A stretch of 64,000 bases of DNA from Gammaproteobacteria bacterium. GTDB taxonomy: Bacteria; Pseudomonadota; Gammaproteobacteria; Pseudomonadales; Azotimanducaceae. Both the position numbers and the translations under genes were made by a program. The stretch is taken from NCBI GenBank assembly GCA_026705345.1, contig JAPPAV010000064.1, positions 1-64,000 on the forward strand, written 5' to 3'. The notes beneath the pieces were generated by a model. It saw only the letters and a list, made by a program, of their open reading frames with translations. It did not search any database and was not told the DNA's origin. This document shows, piece after piece, positions 17,990-27,775 of this stretch; position 1 is the first letter of the stretch; the number at the start of each line of letters is the position of its first letter.

Positions 17990-19266
17990 GCGCGGCGAGG
18001 GACAGCTACGACGACATCGCCATCCGCTGGTACCGGCCCGTGGCAGTGACGTTCCTGCGCCGCTGGCTGCCTTGCGCCGCCATAATGAATCTGCTGGTGT
18101 TGGGCGGCGAATGGATCCGCGAGGACCTCGTGGCCACGATGCTCACCGCGAGCGGGGTGGCCGCGCTCGTGACGCTCTCCGCTTTGGTCATTGGCTCCGA
18201 AGCACTCCCTGCCCGAAGCCGGCGGATCTGCTGGCTGGCGGCGGTGTTCGTGTCCGGTTCCGCGTTGGTCATCGGGCTGCTGTCGCTCGTGCGGTCGTCC
18301 TTTTCGTTCTACGACCTCTTCTCGAGGGCGTGGCTGATCGGCCCCGGGGGTTTGACGCTCTATTGGCTTCTTTCCCAAGAGGTGCGGGTTTGGTTCGCAG
18401 GCCAAGTCGACGGCGAAACCGCCGCCGTCGGACTCGCCCGGCATCGCCGCCTCGCGCCGCGGCTCGAGTCCTTCGGCACCCATCTCCTGCTCTGGCACGC
18501 CGCCGCGCTGGTGGTCGTGCCCGTCGTTTGGATCGTCGATGTCGCCGTGTCCCCCGGCAACGCGCTCGGGGGTGCCATCGGCGATGCGTTCACCATGGAA
18601 CACTTCGAGCGGCTCGTCGTGGGCGAGTCGTTCTGGCTCTGGACCCGGAACTCGCTCACCGTGGCCACGGGAACCACGGTGCTCGGTCTGGCATTCGCGA
18701 TTCCCGCGGGCTACGCCTTCAGCCGCTTCAAGTTCTCGGGCCGCTCCCAGGCCATGTTCGCGGTGCTCCTGGTGCAGATGTTCCCCGGGGTCATCATCCT
18801 CGTGCCCTACTTCATGGTCATGAAGACGCTCGGACTCCTGAACACCAGCATCGGTTTGATCCTCGCCTACTCGGTGACCGCGCTGCCTCTCTGCGTGTGG
18901 ATGCTGAAGGGGTTCTTCGACACCGTGCCCCGGGAACTGGAGGAAGCCGCGCTGCTCGACGGCTGCACCCAGGTGCAGGTATTCCGGCGCATCGTGCTGC
19001 CGCTGTCGTTGCCTGCGGTTGCGGTGACCGCCTTGTTTTCGTTTCTCGCGGCCTGGAACGAGTTCCTTCTCGCCCTGGTCTTCAACACGTCGAACGAGCA
19101 ATACACGCTGCCGGTCGGCCTGGCGTCGATGATCCCCGCCAACGGCCAGCGCTGGGGTGATTTCGCGGCGGCCAGCATCCTGGTAAGCGTGCCGGTGGTG
19201 ATCCTATTCGTCCTGTTCCAAAAGCCGCTGGTGCAGGGTTTGAGTTTCGGCGGAGTAAAGGGGTAG
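17986..19266 (+). CDS. MalG-like ABC sugar permease with extra N-terminal membrane helices
   Basis: 426 residues from GTG 17986, overlapping the MalF-like stop. The C-terminal 280 residues are a standard MalG permease (ARNS-like NSLTVATGTTVLGLAFAIPAGYAFSRF, EAA loop ELEEAALLDGCTQVQVFRRIVLP, end GLSFGGVKG). The first 150 or so residues hold about four further hydrophobic helices not found in typical MalG proteins of roughly 290 residues. Forms the translocation pore with the preceding gene product. Both permeases of this operon therefore carry N-terminal additions. Confidence 0.9.
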   Translation: MSAARDSYDDIAIRWYRPVAVTFLRRWLPCAAIMNLLVLGGEWIREDLVATMLTASGVAALVTLSALVIGSEALPARSRRICWLAAVFVSGSALVIGLLSLVRSSFSFYDLFSRAWLIGPGGLTLYWLLSQEVRVWFAGQVDGETAAVGLARHRRLAPRLESFGTHLLLWHAAALVVVPVVWIVDVAVSPGNALGGAIGDAFTMEHFERLVVGESFWLWTRNSLTVATGTTVLGLAFAIPAGYAFSRFKFSGRSQAMFAVLLVQMFPGVIILVPYFMVMKTLGLLNTSIGLILAYSVTALPLCVWMLKGFFDTVPRELEEAALLDGCTQVQVFRRIVLPLSLPAVAVTALFSFLAAWNEFLLALVFNTSNEQYTLPVGLASMIPANGQRWGDFAAASILVSVPVVILFVLFQKPLVQGLSFGGVKG

Positions 19267-19269
19267 ACC

Positions 19270-20328
19270 ATGGCTACCGAGGCGAGTCGCGACGTTGTCT
19301 TCCAAGGTGTCACCAAGCGCTACGACGATGGCACCTTGGCGGTGGATACGCTCGACCTCACGGTGGACGCGGGCGAGTTCCTGGTTCTCCTAGGTCCTTC
19401 CGGCTGCGGCAAATCCACGACCTTGCGCATGCTCGCCGGCCTCGAGGAGATCACCGAGGGGGAGATCCGCATCGGCGGCGCCAAGGTCAACGACCTGCCG
19501 CCGGGTGCCCGGGGCTTAGGCATGGTGTTCCAGTCGTACGCCCTCTATCCGCACATGACCGTCGCGGAGAACCTCTCCTTCGGCCTGCGCATGGCACGTC
19601 GCGGCGAGCGGCTCGACTCCGCCGAGATCGCCGGGAGGGTCGACGAAGCGGTGGACATGCTCGGCCTCGCCACCGAACTCGAGAAGAAGCCCCGCGACCT
19701 CTCCGGCGGCCAGCGCCAGCGCGTCGCCATTGGGCGCGCACTCGTGCGTCGCCCGAAGGTGCTACTCATGGATGAGCCGCTATCCAACTTGGACGCCAAG
19801 CTGCGCGGCCAGATGCGCATCGAACTGCGACGCCTGCACGAACAGCACGGCACGACGACGATCTACGTCACCCACGACCAGGTGGAGGCGATGACCTTGG
19901 CCGATCGCATCGCGATCCTCGACGGCGGTCGGCTGCAGCAGCACGCGACACCGCTCACGGCCTACCACAACCCCGCCAACGCATTCGTGGCGTCCTTCCT
20001 CGGGACGCCACCGATGAATCTCATCGACGGTATCGTCCGCGACGGCCGATTCGTCGCAGGAGACCTCGCCTTCGCTCTCCCCGAACACCTCGACGTCGCG
20101 GATGGACCGTGCACCTTCGGCGTCCGCCCGGAAGAAGTCGCCATCGTGAACACGGGTGGCATCACCGCGGAGGTGGTTGGCATCGAACGGCTAGGTGGCG
20201 AATCGGTATACCACCTCGCAGTCGCCGGCCATTCGATCAAGGCCCTTTGGCGGCGCGAGGACGTCGGGTCGTCGAGTGTCGACCTCGCCGTGGACTCGGC
20301 GGTGGTCTTCTCGCGGAACGCTGGATGA
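19270..20328 (+). CDS. MalK/UgpC-type ABC ATPase
   Basis: 352 residues. Walker A GPSGCGKST, Q-loop VFQSYALYPHMTV, signature LSGGQRQR, Walker B VLLMDEP, H-loop VTHDQ. The C-terminal TOBE/OB region (FVASFLGTPPMNLIDG, then FGVRPEEVAIV) places it in the MalK/MsmK/UgpC group that powers oligosaccharide importers. It starts three bases after the MalG-like stop and is the last gene of the starch operon. The substrate assignment rests on context. Confidence 0.93.
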   Translation: MATEASRDVVFQGVTKRYDDGTLAVDTLDLTVDAGEFLVLLGPSGCGKSTTLRMLAGLEEITEGEIRIGGAKVNDLPPGARGLGMVFQSYALYPHMTVAENLSFGLRMARRGERLDSAEIAGRVDEAVDMLGLATELEKKPRDLSGGQRQRVAIGRALVRRPKVLLMDEPLSNLDAKLRGQMRIELRRLHEQHGTTTIYVTHDQVEAMTLADRIAILDGGRLQQHATPLTAYHNPANAFVASFLGTPPMNLIDGIVRDGRFVAGDLAFALPEHLDVADGPCTFGVRPEEVAIVNTGGITAEVVGIERLGGESVYHLAVAGHSIKALWRREDVGSSSVDLAVDSAVVFSRNAG

Positions 20329-20354
20329 TGGCACCGCAATATTGATTACGTGAA

Positions 20355-20364
20355 AATACGTATT
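20355..20364. promoter_or_regulatory. Palindrome AATACGTATT, possible second operator half-match
   Basis: A 10-base perfect palindrome with the same ATACGTAT core as the candidate operator at 6209-6222. It lies in an AT-richer 120-base gap between the ATPase gene and the coiled-coil protein gene. Outer positions do not match, so this may be chance. Confidence 0.25.
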
Positions 20365-20450
20365 CAATTGCCTGTATTTGCCGATTTGCCATTGCACGGA
20401 TACGGGAATACGCGCACAGTGGGCGTCGAGAACGCTAGGCAATCGGGACG

Positions 20451-20927
20451 ATGGCGTCGACGGCGAACACTGGCGCGATTACGCGCACGGAATTCGAGCG
20501 GATCGCTTCTCGCTTGACCGCGTTGGAGTCAAACGCGCCCGGATCCGGGGCCCGGATGGACCAGGAAGGTCGAATCGTTTCAGGCCGGTCCGAAGCCGTC
20601 ACCCAGAACGAGTTTCGGTTGTTCAAGTGGCTGGCAACGTTTGTTGTCGCGGCAGTGCTTGGCGCATTCGGTGTCATATACCAGCAGATTGCGGACGTTC
20701 GCGTGGAGATGCGCGACCTGCACAACACGGTGCTCCGGGAACTCTACTCGCAGTTGGATACGCAGATCGGCGGTTTGCGTCAGGAATTCCGCACCGAGAT
20801 CGGCGGCTTGCGTAAGGAGATGAAGGCCGAGATCGGCGGTTTGCGTCAGGACATCGGGTCACTGCGGGAACGTGTTGTCCGGGTGGAGACCCTTCTAGTC
20901 GGGGAGGAATCTCGTACCGAGAGTTGA
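20451..20927 (+). CDS. Small membrane protein with coiled coil, paralogue of the 2640 gene
   Basis: 158 residues from ATG 20451. N-terminal helix (about 1-40), the shared block TQNEFRLFKW, one hydrophobic helix (about 63-82), then a coiled coil with three near-identical 11-residue steps (TQIGGLRQEFR, TEIGGLRKEMK, AEIGGLRQDIG; nucleotides about 20761-20862). It ends with ERVVRVET, matching ERVTSIET of the 2640 gene. No family name recognised with certainty. The internal repeats suggest growth or shrinkage of the coiled coil by slippage. It lies between the starch operon and the convergent TRAP operon. Confidence 0.7.
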   Translation: MASTANTGAITRTEFERIASRLTALESNAPGSGARMDQEGRIVSGRSEAVTQNEFRLFKWLATFVVAAVLGAFGVIYQQIADVRVEMRDLHNTVLRELYSQLDTQIGGLRQEFRTEIGGLRKEMKAEIGGLRQDIGSLRERVVRVETLLVGEESRTES

Positions 20928-20962
20928 CCCTGCTGCGAGAGCGTCACAGCCTTTAGGTGGGC

Positions 20963-21744
20963 TTAAGTCGGCGTCCGGTCCGATCGAACGCGAAAGATCG
21001 ACACGTGCCGAATCTCCGTCGCCACCGCGCCATCGACGAGATAGGCGATATCCAAGCTCACGAACTCGTGCCCTTTGCGCCGCCATTTCCGCGTCGGCAC
21101 GGTGCGTACTTCGACCGCATCGCCCACGCGCAACAGCCTGCGGAATCTGACAGTCGACCCGACGTGGATCCAGGCTGGCAGGAGATAGCGCCGGGTGAAA
21201 GCGCGGTTGGCCGTGCCGAGGATCGCGTTGGGGTGAATCACACCGCTCCGGTAGCAGTCGAGGTCGTCTTCCACCTGCGCGGCGGACTCGGCGTTGGCGA
21301 TGGCGTCGGACGACCAGGTCCAGGCGGGAAACGGTTCGCCGACCATCACGTTGTCCCAATGGATCTCGGGTCGTTCGTCGATCGCCGCACCCGCGCCGAT
21401 GACGCAGCGTGTCGGTTCGGACGCATCTCCCGAGGTCGACGTCAACTCGGCAAGCAGCCCGCCGCGCGCATGGCATCGGACCGTGTGTTCGCCGCCCGCC
21501 AACGTGTGGCGGATCGTCAATGTGTCGCCGTGGTAGGCGGGCTTGATGAACCGCACGTCGGCGGTCCAGTTCGCGAGCCAATCGGTCCCCAGTGCCTCGA
21601 CCAGCGGTCGCGTCATGTGTCCGAATACAGCGGCGCCGGCTACTAGCGCCCCCGCGAACCCGAACTGCGCCGCGACCTCGTCGCTGTGGATGCGGTTTTC
21701 GGTATCTCCGGCGAAATTACGAGCGGTGGTTTGGTAGACGCGCA

Positions 21745-21745
<1 letters not shown>
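20963..21745 (-). CDS. Hot-dog fold MaoC-like dehydratase/thioesterase
   Basis: 260 residues from ATG 21745, overlapping the DctM stop (TGATG). Two tandem hot-dog halves are visible: an N-terminal half with FGFAGALVAGAAVFGHMTRPL and FIKPAYHGDTLTIRH, and a C-terminal half with HPNAILGTANRAFTRRY and GDAVEVRTVPTRKWRRKGHEF. This resembles MaoC-type enoyl-CoA hydratases, which act on acyl-CoA. It is the last gene of the TRAP operon, so it may process the imported acid once activated to a CoA ester. The exact reaction is unknown. Confidence 0.75.
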
Positions 21746-23083
<1,338 letters not shown>

Positions 23084-23094
<11 letters not shown>

Positions 23095-23614
23095 CGCCGC
23101 CCCGTGGTCCAAGGAATAGGAATTTCCAAAGGCGCGTCAGCCGCGACAAGGCAGCGGCTCCGAGCAGCGCGAACCCGAGCACTAGAACCGACTTGATGGC
23201 CCAACGGTAGGGCAGTCCGCCCGGGGAACTCGATATCTCGCCGGTGACGAAGCTATCGACCACGAAGGGCACGCCGTAGATCAGCATCAAGGCGATGAAC
23301 GGGAACAGGAACAGGACAATGCCGTAGAGATCGATCCAGGCTTGCGTTGTCGGCCGGAAGCGCTCGTGAAGCACATCGACGCGGACATGCGCGTCGTGCT
23401 GCAGGGCATAGCCCAGGCCGAGCATGAAACCGACCGAGTAGAGGTGCCACTGGATCTCCTCGAACTCGATGCGGCCCTCGGCCAGCGCGTAGCGCAACAC
23501 CACGTTGCAGACGATCACCGCGAGCAGGACGACCCAGATCCAGGACACGGCGTTGCCGATCCGGTTCAGGATCGGATCGATGGAGCGTGAGAAGGGGGTC
23601 TCCGGAAGTTCCAA
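23084..23614 (-). CDS. TRAP transporter small membrane subunit (DctQ)
   Basis: 176 residues with four hydrophobic helices and the DctQ-type segment VVLRYALAEGRIEFEEIQWHL followed by ALQHDAHVRVDVL. The apparent start is TTG at 23614. It sits between dctP (15 bases upstream) and dctM (overlap). It links the binding protein to the DctM channel. Confidence 0.9.
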
Positions 23615-23629
23615 CGAGAAGCCCCGAGG

Positions 23630-24766
23630 CTAGAAGTCCCGCGGAAGGTAGGCGAATCGCTTCCACTGCGCGTACTGTGCCCGGAAGGCCAACTGGGACT
23701 CGTGGATGATGCGGAAATCCTCGTCGTTTGCGGCTTCCTCTGCCATCACCTCGTCGGCGACCTGGTTGAGTTGGCGCAGGATCGGCTCGGGCAGCACGAT
23801 GGGGGTCACGCCTTTGCCCGGAAAACCCGCCAGTATCGGTCCCTGCTTTGCCTCCGAATTGGCCAGGTTGCGGGTGACCCCGGCCGTGCAGGCGGTATCG
23901 ATGACCGCCTGTTGAGCCGCCGTCAGCGCGTGCCACTCCTCGGTGTTCACGGCCATGTGCGCGGCGGTGTAGGGCTGATGCCAGCCCGGGTAGTAGTTCA
24001 GCTTGGCGATCCGGTCGAAGCCGAGTTGCTCGTCGACGTTCGGCAGGGAGAACTCGGTGGCGTCGATGGCGCCTTTCTCGAGCGCCTGGAAGATCTCGCC
24101 GCCCGGCAGCATGGTGACCGATGCCCCGAGACGCTCGATGACCTTGCCGCCGAGACCCGCAAAGCGGATCTTCAAACCCTCAAGGTCGTCGAGGCTCGCG
24201 ATGGGGGTCCGGAACCAGCCGGCGGTTTCGGGACCGATCAGACCGCAAAGAAGTGGGTGGACGTCGTACTTGGCGTAAAGGGCTTCGGCGAGTTCGCGAC
24301 CGCCGGCCTCGTACCACCAGGCGGTGTATTCCCACGGCTCCATGCCGAACGGCACCGCGCCAAGCAGCGGCGAGGCGGGAATCTTGCCCTGGTCGTAGCC
24401 GAGCCAGGTGTATCCAGCTTGCACCTTGCCCTCGCGCACGACATCGACGATGTTCAGCGGCGGCGCGACCTCGCCGGGCTCGAAGGGTTCGAGGACGATC
24501 GTCTCGTTGGAACTGCGCCGGATGGCATCGGTCACCCAAATGACGTTGTCGCCCAGCACCTCAAGCGTGGTCGCGAACGCAACGGGAACGCGCCAGCGAA
24601 CCGCCACCCTCTGGCCGTCGTCGGTCTGCGCTGTACTTTCTGTACTCTCTCCCGGCGGCCGGATGGCGAGCGTCGCCAGCATTCCTACTAGGAAGGCGAC
24701 GACGACGGCGATCAGGGCGGTCTTGTTGGTGATGCTTGGTCCAGTCGTCGACGAAAGAACCATCAT
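23630..24766 (-). CDS. TRAP transporter substrate-binding protein (DctP)
   Basis: 378 residues. A hydrophobic N-terminal segment (about 16-35) is a signal peptide or anchor. Family features: GKVQAGYTWLGYDQGKIPASP, the LKIRFAGLGGKVIERLGAS motif with the Arg that binds the carboxylate in this family, and GAIDATEFSLPNVDEQLGF. The last type is common among DctP proteins for 2-oxo or other carboxylates; the ligand is not determined. The ATG (24764-24766) overlaps the stop of the unknown 138-residue gene upstream, so it appears to be part of one operon with it. Confidence 0.92.
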   Translation of the reverse strand: MMVLSSTTGPSITNKTALIAVVVAFLVGMLATLAIRPPGESTESTAQTDDGQRVAVRWRVPVAFATTLEVLGDNVIWVTDAIRRSSNETIVLEPFEPGEVAPPLNIVDVVREGKVQAGYTWLGYDQGKIPASPLLGAVPFGMEPWEYTAWWYEAGGRELAEALYAKYDVHPLLCGLIGPETAGWFRTPIASLDDLEGLKIRFAGLGGKVIERLGASVTMLPGGEIFQALEKGAIDATEFSLPNVDEQLGFDRIAKLNYYPGWHQPYTAAHMAVNTEEWHALTAAQQAVIDTACTAGVTRNLANSEAKQGPILAGFPGKGVTPIVLPEPILRQLNQVADEVMAEEAANDEDFRIIHESQLAFRAQYAQWKRFAYLPRDF

Positions 24767-25179
24767 ACGGCACGGCGTACGCGGTTGTGGCGGACGAGGG
24801 CCCTGATCTCGGTAGCCACCATGAGACCGTCGTCCGGGTGACCCACGATGGCCGAGCTAGACGCGTCGTCCGCCCGGGAAAGTCGGTTGATATGCAGCGA
24901 ACGTCCGAGCGAGCGCTTGACGGCAGCCTTCACCGTGCCGATATCGAGGAGCGCGAACCGGCCGTTCGGTCGCAGCAGGGCACCCTGCTCGAGGAGCGCG
25001 TCGCGAACCCGGTTTACCGCCACCTCCACCCGCGGATCGAAACACTCGAGCCAGTTCACGGGCAAGTCGCCCTCGTCGGAGCGCATTGCGAACGCACAGG
25101 TCATCGGCCGCCCGCTCTCGTCCACCATCGAAGGCGGGCAATAGCGTGCCACGTGGTGGGCATCGGGGAGGGGCTTCAT
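24763..25179 (-). CDS. Unrecognised 138-residue protein, second gene of the operon ahead of the TRAP transporter
   Basis: Start chosen at ATG 25179, which overlaps the upstream stop (ATGA); the longer frame back to 25380 lies inside that gene. Soluble, no signal peptide. Notable segments: HHVARYCPPSMVDESGRPM, then VNWLECFDP, and a C-terminal part rich in His/Ser (SLHINRLSRADDASSSAIVGHPDD). I do not recognise the family. The His-Cys-containing N-terminus could bind metal but no full motif is present. Its stop overlaps dctP. The overlap on both sides suggests co-translation with both neighbours. Confidence 0.65.
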   Translation of the reverse strand: MKPLPDAHHVARYCPPSMVDESGRPMTCAFAMRSDEGDLPVNWLECFDPRVEVAVNRVRDALLEQGALLRPNGRFALLDIGTVKAAVKRSLGRSLHINRLSRADDASSSAIVGHPDDGLMVATEIRALVRHNRVRRAV

Positions 25180-25982
25180 TCGGCGACCAGTACCGGGGTG
25201 AACGCCCGCACCGCCTCGAACGTTGCGTCGGCCGGCAGGGTGCCGTGCACGGTCAGCCGGTCGACGCCGGGGGAAAAGGGAGCGGAGAGAGCCGCGAAGT
25301 GCACGAGTGGCGAGGGCGTGAACTCCATGGCCAACAAGCCGTTGCCGGCTTGGTCTCGGGAGGCGTCCGGCAGTGTCCACTCCACCTGTGCAAAACCGTT
25401 GGGCGATGTGCCGACCTCGGGATCGGACCAGTCGCGATGGCTTAGCAGAAAGAGTGCCATGCGACGCAGCGACTCCAGGGCAATCGACTGTTCCTCGGGA
25501 TCGTCTTTGGCAAGGTCGTGGAGGTAGTCGACCCGATCCGCCACCGTCTGCCGAGCCTGGGCGCGCAGTATTGCGACGATGGCGGATGCGGTCGTCGCGC
25601 GGTCCAGTTCGTCCCGCCAGGGTTCGTGGACGGGCTTCTTACCCGGAATCTCGACGCGCGGGGGTTCATAGCCGGGCCTCCGGGGCGTCGATTCGGGAAC
25701 TGCCGCTCCCACGTACCGGTAGAAACCCGACCGGACCCTGTCGAACAATGGACCGGCCAACGCTCTCTTGAGCGGGACGATGACGTCCTGGGACGTGGTC
25801 GTGGCTGCGCCGCCCAGTTCGACGAACCGGTTGCGCAGGGCCTCCACGATCTCACGGCGCCGATAGATTGCGTCAGGCTCGAGGAGCCCCGACCGCAGGA
25901 GTTCCTCGACGGTCGCGGTACCGAACGGCATCCCCAGTAGTTTCTCGTTCAAGAGGGACACGGCGGTCCAATCCTTGGGCAA
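25176..25982 (-). CDS. Unrecognised 268-residue protein, first gene of the operon ahead of the TRAP transporter
   Basis: The frame opens at 25994 and the first usable start is TTG 25982; GTG at about 25964 or the internal ATG (MPFGTATVEELL, residue 18) are alternatives. Soluble. An N-terminal helical part (ATVEELLRSGLLEPDAIYRRREIVEALRNRF) is followed by a variable Pro-rich linker (about 95-118), a helical middle with many Ala/Glu/Asp, and a C-terminal beta-rich part (GNGLLAMEFTPSPLVHFAALSAPF). Family not recognised. It is coupled by a 4-base overlap to the 138-residue gene, suggesting a conserved two-gene unit. Confidence 0.6.
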   Translation of the reverse strand: MPKDWTAVSLLNEKLLGMPFGTATVEELLRSGLLEPDAIYRRREIVEALRNRFVELGGAATTTSQDVIVPLKRALAGPLFDRVRSGFYRYVGAAVPESTPRRPGYEPPRVEIPGKKPVHEPWRDELDRATTASAIVAILRAQARQTVADRVDYLHDLAKDDPEEQSIALESLRRMALFLLSHRDWSDPEVGTSPNGFAQVEWTLPDASRDQAGNGLLAMEFTPSPLVHFAALSAPFSPGVDRLTVHGTLPADATFEAVRAFTPVLVAE

Positions 25983-26131
25983 TGATCCGAAACGTCAGTC
26001 TATCGGGTACAAAAGGTACGTCAAGGGATCAAAAGTAGAGACATATCAAGGGCAAAAAAGAATCAAAGAGATAATAAGGCGCGTCCCTCGGGAGCTTTGG
26101 GGACTCGACCCGTTCCTCCAATTAGCGCTTT
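25983..26131 (-). promoter_or_regulatory. AT-rich gap with candidate promoter for the unknown pair and TRAP operon
   Basis: A 149-base gap that is clearly more AT-rich than its surroundings. On the minus strand TTGACG (26024-26019) and TAGACT (26002-25997) are 16 bases apart, a plausible sigma70 promoter. It would start the transcript only about 8 bases before the TTG at 25982, which favours a downstream start codon or leaderless initiation. Confidence 0.35.
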
Positions 26132-27172
26132 CTATGGTTCCGGTCGGTAGACGCGTACCGCCGTATCGTGGAACAACGCGGCTTTCTCGCTCGCCGAGAA
26201 ACCCGCCGCCAGACGCTTGAACGCGTTCCACAGCACCCGGTATGAGCAGCTCACCTTGTCCACGGGGAAGTTGCTCTCGAACATGCACCGTTCGACGCCG
26301 AAGCACTCGATCATGTGCAGGTGGTAGTCACGGGTCGCGGCAACGAGTTCCTCCGACGTCGCGGGTCGTTCCTGCTTGTGGAAGCCAAACCCGTTGATCG
26401 CCATGACGAGTCCGCCGAGTTTCGCGACGACGTTCTCCGAACGGGCAAGTTCGCGCACTGCCACCTTCCAGTAGTCGAAGATCTCCGCGCGCTTACCCGC
26501 GTAGGGACCGATACCGAGCGGGCCGCCGAAGTGGTCGAAGACGATCACCTGGTCCGGGAACGCCCTGGCGAGGTCGGTCAGTTCGCCGATCTGGGGGTGG
26601 TAGAGCCAGCCGTCGAAGGTCATGCCGCGTTTGCCGAGTTCGGCAAATCCCTCGCGGAACTTCGTCGTGCCCAGCATCCCGTCGACTGGCGCGGTGTGCG
26701 AGTTGCGGATCTCGTCGTGGACGTCCCAACCCGCGGCGTGCCGGATTCCCCGAAACCGCGAGCTGGTCGCCGCGTGCCGATCCAGTACGTCCCCAACGGC
26801 CGCGCCCAGGTTCAGATCCGCATACCCGACGATCGCGGCGCAGGCCCGGCAATCGCCGTATTGGCCGCTGGCGCTCATCGCCGCGATGCCGTTGACGAAT
26901 TCCGTCTCGCCGAGGGGCTTCATCGGCTCGGGCCCGTCGGTGCGGTACATCGAACCGCACTCCATGAACACCGTCGAAACGACGTTGTGCCCGCTGCCGA
27001 CATCGGCAAGCAGCTCGTCGAGCAGGTAGCGGCTTCCCGGGTATTCCCAGAGGTGGTGGTGCGGGTCGCAAATCGGCAATTCCGGCTCGATGACCTCCTC
27101 GGTTACCTGAGCGAGCCATGCTTCTCTATCCATCGGCACGAATCCCGGTGTTTTCGCCAAGTGAGTACTCAC
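26132..27172 (-). CDS. Metal-dependent amidohydrolase (amidohydrolase 2 family)
   Basis: 346 residues from GTG 27172; ATG 27133 (MDREAWLAQ) is an equally good start. TIM-barrel amidohydrolase with the metal motif ICDPHHHLW, a central VIVFDHFGGP His site, and MFESNFPVDK near the C-terminus, as in the 2-pyrone-4,6-dicarboxylate lactonase/fuconolactonase group. These hydrolyse lactones or decarboxylate aromatic acids in the cytoplasm; the substrate here is unknown. It stands alone on the minus strand upstream of the TRAP operon. Confidence 0.88.
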   Translation of the reverse strand: MSTHLAKTPGFVPMDREAWLAQVTEEVIEPELPICDPHHHLWEYPGSRYLLDELLADVGSGHNVVSTVFMECGSMYRTDGPEPMKPLGETEFVNGIAAMSASGQYGDCRACAAIVGYADLNLGAAVGDVLDRHAATSSRFRGIRHAAGWDVHDEIRNSHTAPVDGMLGTTKFREGFAELGKRGMTFDGWLYHPQIGELTDLARAFPDQVIVFDHFGGPLGIGPYAGKRAEIFDYWKVAVRELARSENVVAKLGGLVMAINGFGFHKQERPATSEELVAATRDYHLHMIECFGVERCMFESNFPVDKVSCSYRVLWNAFKRLAAGFSASEKAALFHDTAVRVYRPEP

Positions 27173-27229
27173 TCTCCAATGCAGTGATCGAGGCTACAAG
27201 CAGGTGGCCTTACGGGCAAGTTCGACCGC

Positions 27230-27366
27230 CTCCCGTAGGGGACGGGCTTGTCCCGTCCCGCCTGCCACTACGACACCGCGTCGCTGCCGAACGAACCGTA
27301 GGGGCTTGTCCCGTCCCGCAGCCGCGGCCCGCACGCCGCGGGCGACCCCAAGGGTCGCCTCTACGA
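27230..27366. repeat. Cluster of dispersed palindromic repeats
   Basis: Holds a full copy of GGGACGGG/CCCGTCCC at 27239-27259 preceded by CGTAGG, a shortened copy at 27297-27319 in which GTAGGGG joins CTTGTCCCGTCCC directly, and a different hairpin GGCGACCC-CAA-GGGTCGCC at 27341-27359. Together they look like a mosaic of two small repeat families inserted in a non-coding gap. No protein is encoded here. Confidence 0.7.
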
Positions 27367-27396
27367 CGTTGTTAAGCCGCGGCACTGGCACGGGCC

Positions 27397-27672
27397 CTAT
27401 CCTGTCCATTGCAGCCGTACACCGAGGCGCAATGTCCGCCCGCCGGACTCGGCCGTGTGCTTCTTTGAACTGCTCCACAGCCGGGCGCGCAAGGACGATC
27501 CGGTCAGTTGCACGGGGTCCAATCCCGGCGACTCAAGGGCCGACGCCTCGATGCGGGTCCACTCCGCAAGGAACGCACCTAGCGCCGCGCCCGGCACACA
27601 CACGAAACCGGCAGCCGGCCAGCCCGCGACACACGCAATGATCAACGACTGCCTCGTGACCGCGAGACGCAT
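27397..27672 (-). CDS. Possible small exported protein or fragment of an outer-membrane protein
   Basis: 91 residues, codons rich in G/C at the third position as in real genes of this window. The N-terminus looks like a signal peptide (SLIIACVAGWPAAGF). The end, with alternating residues and a late aromatic (RTLRLGVRLQW), resembles the last strand of a beta-barrel. It lies in the otherwise gene-free stretch 27173-27775, divergent from pntA. I do not recognise it and it may be a remnant or not expressed. Confidence 0.35.
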   Translation of the reverse strand: MRLAVTRQSLIIACVAGWPAAGFVCVPGAALGAFLAEWTRIEASALESPGLDPVQLTGSSLRARLWSSSKKHTAESGGRTLRLGVRLQWTG

Positions 27673-27775
27673 CGCGCGACCCCTATCCGACCCGCTGAGA
27701 ACCGCTCATCAAGTGTAAACCGGCGTGCCTTTGCATTACGCTTACCGCCCGTCACCAGACGGTGTTCTCTTACGG

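Noticed and set aside
25975..26220. An 81-residue plus-strand frame (MGNDPKRQSIGY...)
   Set aside because: AT-rich leader read in one frame, then antisense of the amidohydrolase; no ribosome-binding site or family match.
27173..27775. tRNA or structured RNA gene in the gap before pntA
   Set aside because: The hairpins belong to dispersed palindromic repeats; no cloverleaf with a TTCRANNC-type arm was found.
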